Assembly (NCBI GenBank): GCA_003543115.1
Contig: DPJH01000045.1
Location: 1 to 11,005, forward strand
Reading direction: 5' to 3'
Origin: Candidatus Moraniibacteriota bacterium
Lineage (GTDB): Bacteria; Patescibacteriota; Minisyncoccia; Moranbacterales; UBA2206
DNA: 11,005 nucleotides
In this document: piece after piece, positions 7,102-11,005 of the stretch
How the letters are laid out: every line of letters begins with the position of its first letter
How positions within the stretch are numbered: position 1 is the first letter of the stretch
Notes under the pieces: model-generated
Seen by the model: the letters and a program-made list of their open reading frames with translations, nothing else
What the model was told of the DNA's origin: nothing
The model's database searches: none
Made by a program: the position numbers and the translations under genes

Positions 7102-8739
7102 CACCCATTCTTTTCCATTTTGGAGCTTTATTTTTCCCTCTTTTTTCATCTTTTGCAATAAATTTTTAACCTTATCTTTTCTTTGTTGTATATCTAAAAC
7201 TACAGAAAGTTTGTCTAAAAGCATTTCTTCAAAATCAGTTCTAAAGGCTCTTTTAAATTTTTCTAAATAGTCAAGGATCATTTTTTGAGCATATTCATCT
7301 TCTATTCCCCTCATTTTCATATAATTTCCTTTTTCATTCGTCTTTAAGGCTATTCTCGAAGAAATATATAAATTAGGACGCTTTCCCTCAATAAGACCTT
7401 TTTTTCTAAGTGCTTTGTTTTCATTTTCGGTTAATTTTTTTCTTTTTTGAACCTTGTCTAATGCTATTATAGTTTTTAAATCTAAATCTGGAATTTGTGC
7501 AAGTTTTTTCGCATACTTAACATCAAGCACTTTACCAATAATTACCAACCTTACCTTGTTTCCAGATAAATCATATTCTGGCAATGGAAAGAATTTATTT
7601 TTTTGAGAAATAAACATCTTTTTTATTCCACTTCCTATAGTATCAATCATATTTACATTTACCATAGCATCGGTAAGAAATTTATTCCTATAATACTCAG
7701 AAGGTGAATCTGTTTCTATAACATTCTCTATAGTTCCAGGAATGAAAGCACCAAGATTTGAAAAAATTAAACTGTCATCTTCTTTCTCTATGACATTTAT
7801 TTTTCCTCCAAGTTCATAATCTTGATGAGCTATGCAATTGTTAATAGCCTCTCTGATGGTAGTGGGATCATATCTATCAACTTCCTCAGGAAAAAGTGTT
7901 TTATTGGATATATACCTATATCTTAAGTTTCTTATTTTTGTGTAAACATTTTCCACAGCTAGGATAAATGGACAACTAAAATGTTCGTAATCTCTTTCAA
8001 TTCCATCTTTATCCTTTAATATCCAAGAAATTTTTGCATTTGCGGGATTAATAAAATGTTCGGATTCAGTTTTTCCAAGTAAGAGAATTGCTGCTCTGGT
8101 AATCTTACCATTGATTGTAATTTTAGCCTTATCAAGAAATACTATATCATCCCAACTATTAATCTCTTTCACTTCTATCTTCGGATTCTTTCGAATGAAA
8201 CCTTCCCTTGCTTTCTTAATTGCAGTTAAATCTAAATCTTTAATATCTGCCTCCTCACAAATCTTAGCACTCCAATCATCAAGTTTCGATTGAAATCTAA
8301 TTCTTTCAATTTTTTCTATACTAAGAGGCACAAGATCTTCATTATCTCTTGCATAAAAGTGTCCTTTCCAGGCTGTTGGAATCCCCCTGGGGGCAGAAGG
8401 AATCTCGAAAAGAACAATTCTTTTTCCATTTCTATATGTTTCATAAATTTCTACAAGAGAGATCCCGCCTGTCGTATCTCTGGAAAGTTCAGATTTTAAA
8501 CTATTTAAGCTTATAGAGTCGTTTCTAAAATTTGTTCCAATAATATCTTTATTATCTTTAATTCCAAAAACCAGCCAAGCTGATTTTTTATTTTTTAAAT
8601 TTGCCTCATTACTAAGGGCACTAAAATATTTACCTAGTTTTCTAAAATCGAAACTATTTTTAGCTTCTTTCCACTCAATTATTTCATTTTCGGCTGGGAG
8701 TGAAAGAATATAATTAAGTTGTTCATCTATAGCTTTCAT
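7090..8739 (-). CDS. Schlafen AlbA_2 and GHKL ATPase-like domain protein with winged-helix C-terminus
   Basis: A 549-residue protein of the COG2865-like type, often labelled 'RNA-binding domain', 'transcriptional regulator' or loosely 'RecG-related'. Domain 1 (about 15-150) is AlbA_2: NEIIEWKEAKNSFDF (18-32), ALSNEA, SAWLVFGIKD, then IPTAWKGHFYARDNEDLVPL (120-139) and IEKIERIR. Domain 2 (about 290-395) is the HATPase_c_4 type: REAINNCIAHQDYELGG (296-312; usual HRDY here HQDY), LIFSNLGAF (324-332), DSPSEYYRNKFL (344-355), IDTIGSGIKKMF (365-376) and PLPEYD. The C-terminus (about 420-549) looks like two winged-helix segments, with KKGLIEGKRPNLYIS (446-460) and LQKMKKEGKIKLQNGKEWVL (528-547). Relatives are accessory genes in many bacteria, some near defence loci; no defence partners are seen here. 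In six sampled 60-base lines its GC is about 30%, against about 39% in five sampled lines of polA. This suggests recent acquisition. Confidence 0.87.
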   Translation of the reverse strand: MKAIDEQLNYILSLPAENEIIEWKEAKNSFDFRKLGKYFSALSNEANLKNKKSAWLVFGIKDNKDIIGTNFRNDSISLNSLKSELSRDTTGGISLVEIYETYRNGKRIVLFEIPSAPRGIPTAWKGHFYARDNEDLVPLSIEKIERIRFQSKLDDWSAKICEEADIKDLDLTAIKKAREGFIRKNPKIEVKEINSWDDIVFLDKAKITINGKITRAAILLLGKTESEHFINPANAKISWILKDKDGIERDYEHFSCPFILAVENVYTKIRNLRYRYISNKTLFPEEVDRYDPTTIREAINNCIAHQDYELGGKINVIEKEDDSLIFSNLGAFIPGTIENVIETDSPSEYYRNKFLTDAMVNVNMIDTIGSGIKKMFISQKNKFFPLPEYDLSGNKVRLVIIGKVLDVKYAKKLAQIPDLDLKTIIALDKVQKRKKLTENENKALRKKGLIEGKRPNLYISSRIALKTNEKGNYMKMRGIEDEYAQKMILDYLEKFKRAFRTDFEEMLLDKLSVVLDIQQRKDKVKNLLQKMKKEGKIKLQNGKEWVLSK

Positions 8740-8791
8740 ACAATTGGTATTCTTAAAAATATTGGCTTAGGAATATTAATAATTTAAATGT

Positions 8792-8830
8792 TTATAATAA
8801 GGTTTGTTTTATAAATAAATCTTTGGTCAA
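8792..8830 (-). CDS. Possible 12-residue leader ORF behind a perfect Shine-Dalgarno sequence
   Basis: The minus strand carries GGAGGTGAT (8836-8844), a full match to the anti-Shine-Dalgarno tail of 16S rRNA. Nine bases after GGAGG is a TTG codon opening MTKDLFIKQTLL and a TAA stop. The AlbA_2 ATG lies 52 bases further on and has no ribosome-binding site of its own. It could be a leader peptide, the broken start of a lost gene, or coincidence. No family can be assigned to 12 residues. A weak -10-like TAAAAT (8845-8850) is too close to the Shine-Dalgarno sequence to serve it. Confidence 0.3.
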   Translation of the reverse strand: MTKDLFIKQTLL

Positions 8831-8871
8831 TTTATATCACCTCCATTTTAACGCCAAAGCCCATATTTAGC

Positions 8872-8898
8872 AAAAAACCGCCCTCCGCAGGCGGTTTT
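8872..8898 (-). terminator. Intrinsic terminator of the cyclophilin gene
   Basis: AAAACCGCC (8874-8882) pairs with GGCGGTTTT (8890-8898) around a 7-base loop. On the minus strand a run of six Ts follows. It lies about 18 bases after the stop at 8917 and insulates the AlbA_2 gene from upstream transcription. Confidence 0.9.
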
Positions 8899-8916
8899 CA
8901 TATGTATTGATGTTTT

Positions 8917-9684
8917 TTATTTCTCCAAAGCTTCTATTCCCTCAATTACCACATCCTCCACCGGCCGATCACTCGCTTCTGTTTTAACATTTTCAATTTT
9001 GAGCGCTACATCCATTCCAGAAACTACTTCGCCGAAAACCGTGTAGTTGGCAGGAAGCTGGGCAGCGGGACTGGCGGTCACAATGAAAAATTGACTGCCA
9101 TTGGTGTCGGGTCCGGAATTGGCCATAGCCAAAGTGCCTTGCGGATATTTTTCAGTTCCTTTAAGCTCATCCTTGAAAGAATATCCCGGCCCGCCTGTTC
9201 CCCATTGGTCTTTTTTTGAAGATTCCTTGCTCAACGGGTCTCCGCCTTGAATCATAAAGCCTTTGATCACTCGATGGAATTTGGTGTTGGCATAAAAATC
9301 TTCGCTTGCAAGTTTCAAAAAATTTCCCACAGTCACCGGAGCGCTGTCTCCATACAATTTTACTTTGATGTCTCCCTGATTGGTCTTGATATTTGCCGAT
9401 GTATATTTTTTTACCAAAGCGGAATTGTCGCCCGCTCCGTCTGTTTTTTTATCATTGATTGTTTCCATAGCGTTTTTACGATTTTCATTTTCTTTATTAG
9501 CTGCGTCTTGGATGTTTTTTTCCATATCTTTTTTCTTATTCACCATATTGCCTGTATTCTCTATGGGGCTTGTCAGAGAAATAGGCTTTATGTCTGATTC
9601 TTTTTTCCCCGCTTCTTGCTGGGCGCATCCGGCCAGAATAATAAGTGCCAGCGACAAGAATGAAAATTGGATTATCTTTTCCAT
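8917..9684 (-). CDS. Lipoprotein cyclophilin-type peptidyl-prolyl cis-trans isomerase
   Basis: A 255-residue protein that should help fold proteins outside the membrane by proline isomerisation. A basic start, a hydrophobic core and the lipobox LAGC (residues 17-20) predict lipidation on Cys20. Residues 21-95 are a Lys/Asn/Glu-rich, probably unstructured tether. The cyclophilin domain (about 97-253) has FHRVIKGFMIQGGDP (136-150), with Arg138, Phe143, Met144 and Gln146 matching the active-site Arg55, Phe60, Met61 and Gln63 of human CypA. It also has GTGGPGYSFKDEL (162-174), GTLAMANSGPDTNGSQFF (183-200) and YTVFGEV (214-220). The Trp121 position of CypA is not Trp here (Gln209/Leu210), as in many bacterial members, so weak cyclosporin binding is likely (inference). 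The ATG follows a TATAAT at 12 bases with no Shine-Dalgarno sequence. The next gene upstream is tsaE, with the long inverted repeat between them. Confidence 0.95.
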   Translation of the reverse strand: MEKIIQFSFLSLALIILAGCAQQEAGKKESDIKPISLTSPIENTGNMVNKKKDMEKNIQDAANKENENRKNAMETINDKKTDGAGDNSALVKKYTSANIKTNQGDIKVKLYGDSAPVTVGNFLKLASEDFYANTKFHRVIKGFMIQGGDPLSKESSKKDQWGTGGPGYSFKDELKGTEKYPQGTLAMANSGPDTNGSQFFIVTASPAAQLPANYTVFGEVVSGMDVALKIENVKTEASDRPVEDVVIEGIEALEK

Positions 9685-9696
9685 ATTTTTTTATTT

Positions 9697-9702
9697 ATTA
9701 TA
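9697..9702 (-). promoter_or_regulatory. Consensus -10 box before the cyclophilin gene
   Basis: The minus strand reads TATAAT, 12 bases before the ATG at 9684. This implies a leader of about 5-6 bases, close to leaderless. No good -35 hexamer is seen 16-18 bases upstream. That region lies inside the left arm of the inverted-repeat element, so the element would form part of the promoter. Confidence 0.4.
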
Positions 9703-9703
9703 G

Positions 9704-9850
9704 ATCTTACGCATTTGACTATGACGATACGCTACGGAGGCGATAATCACACTAAACAGAAAGGATAACTTCAAGCGAAATGTCGGCGTTTTATTTTTCT
9801 GAAAAACTGGTGCGCCGGAGCGTGTATCGACAGAAACAAATGCGTAAGAT
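9704..9850. repeat. 147-bp element with perfect 14-bp terminal inverted repeats (MITE-like or structured RNA)
   Basis: ATCTTACGCATTTG (9704-9717) is repeated exactly inverted as CAAATGCGTAAGAT (9837-9850). Complementarity continues inward with gaps: CGATAC (9725-9730) with GTATCG (9824-9829), then GCT/AGC, GGCG/CGCC, CAC/GTG, CAGAAA (9757-9762) with TTTCTG (9796-9801), and ATAA/TTAT. The whole segment can therefore fold into one long imperfect hairpin. Its GC is about 43% in two sampled lines, unlike the AT-rich gaps elsewhere. The 9-bp TTATTTATT flanks it on both sides (9691-9699 and 9854-9862), like a target-site duplication, although such an AT-rich word could recur by chance. It starts 11 bases after the tsaE stop codon and ends at the cyclophilin promoter. 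It has no coding capacity that I trust. Confidence 0.6.
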
Positions 9851-9861
9851 TGGTTATTTAT

Positions 9862-10314
9862 TTAAAAAATTATTTTTCTTTTATTTTCATCTATCCATTC
9901 AAACCATATTTCCGTTCTATCTTCCGGCAAAATTTTCTTCACTCGCTCAGGCCACTCTAAAATTATAATATTATTTTTATTTCCCGCAATCTCTTCCCAT
10001 CCCAAATTCATTAAATCCTGCTCGCTAATCCTATACGCATCTATGTGATAAATGGTTCGTAGTTTGTGGCTCTTGGTTTGTAGTGCGTTGATTTTTGATT
10101 TGATATCGTATTGCTTCATTATCAAAAAAGTCGGGCTGGTGTAGGGGCCTTCCGCTCCAAGCTCAGCTAGGAGTCCTTGAGTGAAAGTTGTTTTTCCCGC
10201 ACCCAATTCTCCATGCAAGCACACAATTTCACCGCCCCCCAGGTTTCGTGCCAATTCTCCTGCTAATTTTTGAGTTTCCTCCAAGCTATTTGTGATAAAT
10301 TCTTTTTTTTCCAT
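9862..10314 (-). CDS. tsaE: tRNA threonylcarbamoyladenosine biosynthesis ATPase TsaE
   Basis: A 150-residue P-loop ATPase that works with TsaB and TsaD to place t6A at position 37 of ANN-decoding tRNAs. Walker A is GELGAGKT (35-42). SPTF (60-63), the HIDAYR block (90-95) and ILEWPER (118-124) match the family order. I chose the ATG at 10314: a longer frame opens at 10362, but its extra 16 residues are read from the upstream terminator hairpin and lack homology-like features, while MEKKEFITNSLEETQKLA is a typical TsaE start. No Shine-Dalgarno sequence is present; a -10-like TACTAT lies 6 bases upstream. Between QY (68-69) and the HIDAYR block is an extra basic loop of about 15 residues encoded by a short repeated DNA motif. 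tsaB and tsaD are not in the window. Confidence 0.95.
   Translation of the reverse strand: MEKKEFITNSLEETQKLAGELARNLGGGEIVCLHGELGAGKTTFTQGLLAELGAEGPYTSPTFLIMKQYDIKSKINALQTKSHKLRTIYHIDAYRISEQDLMNLGWEEIAGNKNNIIILEWPERVKKILPEDRTEIWFEWIDENKRKIIF
10060..10083 (+). repeat. Short TRGTTTGTRG repeats inside tsaE
   Basis: TAGTTTGTGG (10060-10069) and TGGTTTGTAG (10074-10083) are two near-copies 14 bases apart. They encode, on the minus strand, part of the extra loop (INALQTKSHKLRT) of TsaE. A third copy, TAGTTTGTAGCT on the minus strand, covers the stop codon of the DUF3048 gene (1518-1529) and matches TAGTTTGTGGCT here at 11 of 12 bases. Confidence 0.35.
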
Positions 10315-10346
10315 AAATCCATAGTAACTATTTTTTCCAAAAAAGA

Positions 10347-10384
10347 AAAGCGGCAGAATCAAACAATCTTGATTCTGCCGCTTT
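10347..10384 (-). terminator. Intrinsic terminator of the 158-aa exported protein gene
   Basis: AAAGCGGCAGAATC (10347-10360) pairs perfectly with GATTCTGCCGCTTT (10371-10384) around a 10-base loop. On the minus strand TTTTCTTTTTT follows. It lies 18 bases after the stop at 10402 and 33 bases before tsaE. Confidence 0.92.
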
Positions 10385-10401
10385 AGATGTCCGTGCGAAA
10401 T

Positions 10402-10878
10402 TTACTCGCATGAAACCTCTATGTCCATAAATTCTACCCATGATCCTTTTTGCGGATCCCACACCCTTCTTTCGAAGTATATCTTTTCATAGCAAGATCG
10501 TGGAGAAGATGGTGGTGGGTTATTGTAAATCACTACAGGAGCAGGGTTAACATATATTACAGCCGGAGAAGGAGATTGAGGGGGTGGATATGCCGACTCC
10601 CTCTCCCTTGGCGCTGCTTGAGCATTGTTAGCCAAGCCCATCAACACGCCACCCACCAATGCCCCAGCAAAGAAATTAGCCGCATCTCTTTCATGCCTGC
10701 GGTGATATCCGTCTTGCCTGTACTGTCCGCGCCATTGACGATCTCTTTCATATCTCTGATCATCCATACGTGGATCATAAGCCCTACTCCCTCTTCCTCC
10801 GTATTGCTGAGCAAAGGAAGAAGAGACGCCACCAAGCATACAAATAACAATCACCACCACCACGATCTTTTTTATCAT
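10402..10878 (-). CDS. Small exported Gly/Arg/Tyr- and Pro-rich protein of unknown function
   Basis: I do not recognise a family. The 158-residue protein has a clear signal peptide: MIKK, a Val/Ile-rich core, and a likely cut after SSSFA (Ala23). The mature part is low-complexity in layers. Residues 24-65 are Gly/Arg/Tyr/Asp-rich, with many RY, RQ and RR pairs. Residues 66-88 are a glycine-zipper-like hydrophobic stretch (NFFAGALVGGVLMGLANNAQ) that could insert in or pack on a membrane. Residues 95-127 are proline-rich with repeated PAP/NPPP. The C-terminus has CYEKIYFERRVWDPQKGSW, where two cysteines (C128 and C157) could form a disulfide. Expression signals are the best in the window: a consensus promoter and an AAGGAG ribosome-binding site 8 bases before the ATG. 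Similar layouts occur in envelope and surface-associated proteins; a precise role cannot be read from the sequence. Confidence 0.85.
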   Translation of the reverse strand: MIKKIVVVVIVICMLGGVSSSFAQQYGGRGSRAYDPRMDDQRYERDRQWRGQYRQDGYHRRHERDAANFFAGALVGGVLMGLANNAQAAPRERESAYPPPQSPSPAVIYVNPAPVVIYNNPPPSSPRSCYEKIYFERRVWDPQKGSWVEFMDIEVSCE

Positions 10879-10947
10879 TGCCGTATCTCCTTGAGTTTGC
10901 CTAGTTTTTAGGCCTTATTTTTTAATATACTTTCCATTTAACAATCA

Positions 10948-10976
10948 ATTATACATCAAAATGACTTTCTTGTCAA
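10948..10976 (-). promoter_or_regulatory. Perfect-consensus sigma70 promoter of the 158-aa gene
   Basis: On the minus strand TTGACA (10971-10976), a 17-base spacer, TATAAT (10948-10953): 12 of 12 consensus bases at the optimal spacing. The start near 10941 gives a leader of about 60 bases. The leader contains a 5-bp hairpin (GCCTA/TAGGC, 10899-10913) and ends in AAGGAG before the ATG at 10878. GATGTA and its inverse TACATC recur around the promoter (10951-10956, 10980-10985, 10995-11000) and may be operator half-sites. Confidence 0.88.
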
Positions 10977-11005
10977 ATGGATGTATTAGAAGAGTACATC
11001 TTGGA

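Noticed and set aside
7090..8739. Annotation as ATP-dependent DNA helicase RecG
   Set aside because: No helicase motifs (Walker A, DEAH box) are present; the label comes from databases that confuse AlbA_2/GHKL proteins with RecG.
8836..8850. ATCACCTCC on the plus strand resembling the 3' end of 16S rRNA
   Set aside because: Only the anti-Shine-Dalgarno core matches; the bases upstream do not resemble the conserved 3' end of 16S rRNA. It is better read as a Shine-Dalgarno sequence on the minus strand.
9704..9850. Complete insertion sequence
   Set aside because: The element has inverted ends but no room for, or trace of, a transposase; at most it is non-autonomous.
10315..10362. Upstream ATG at 10362 giving TsaE 16 extra N-terminal residues
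   Set aside because: The extra codons are read from the terminator of the neighbouring gene, and the conserved family start begins at the ATG at 10314.
10450..10911. Plus-strand 153-aa open frame opposite the exported protein gene
   Set aside because: The minus-strand gene has a signal peptide, promoter, ribosome-binding site and terminator; the plus-strand frame has His/Trp/Arg-heavy composition and no start signals.
1..11005. CRISPR array, tRNA or rRNA genes, phage genes
   Set aside because: I saw no regularly spaced repeats, no cloverleaf-like T-loop/CCA patterns, and no phage structural or integrase motifs on either strand.

Overview
The window reads as chromosomal DNA of a small-genome, AT-rich bacterium. 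The best guess is a Candidate Phyla Radiation (Patescibacteria, Parcubacteria-like) lineage. This rests on the style of the core proteins (divergent HolA, Lys/Ile/Asn-rich Pol I, short TsaE, a DUF3048 protein, a minimal lipoprotein cyclophilin), very short A/T-only gaps between genes, and standard stop codons. No 16S or other phylogenetic marker is present apart from bS20, so the assignment is an inference.

Layout: only the first gene, rpsT (113-385), is on the plus strand. It converges on holA over a shared bidirectional terminator (400-430). Everything else is on the minus strand. In transcription order from the right edge the genes are: a small exported Gly/Arg/Pro-rich protein (10402-10878) with a consensus sigma70 promoter and its own terminator; tsaE (9862-10314); a 147-bp long-inverted-repeat element (9704-9850); a lipoprotein peptidyl-prolyl isomerase (8917-9684) with terminator; a Schlafen AlbA_2/GHKL regulator-like gene (7090-8739) that is clearly more AT-rich than its neighbours; polA (4277-7015) with terminator; an unrecognised 94-aa gene (3790-4074) with its own near-consensus promoter; mutM (2733-3596); a membrane-anchored DUF3048 protein (1527-2690) with terminator; and holA (433-1401). 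No gap without a gene exceeds about 200 bases.

Functionally this is mostly housekeeping. It covers replication and base-excision repair (holA, polA, mutM), ribosome and tRNA modification (rpsT, tsaE), and envelope or secreted proteins (DUF3048, cyclophilin, the 158-aa protein). polA and mutM are neighbours in several bacteria; here the pair is split by the unknown 94-aa gene. The accessory signals are the AlbA_2 gene with an odd leader, the long-inverted-repeat element between tsaE and the cyclophilin gene, and the two small genes driven by unusually good promoters with palindromes next to them.

I do not see a complete novel system. The most interesting items are the 9704-9850 element, the 94-aa gene with an operator-like palindrome, the Pol I with Asp in place of the steric-gate Glu and a degenerate proofreading domain, and the perfect ribosome-binding site in front of a 12-codon TTG ORF upstream of the AlbA_2 gene.
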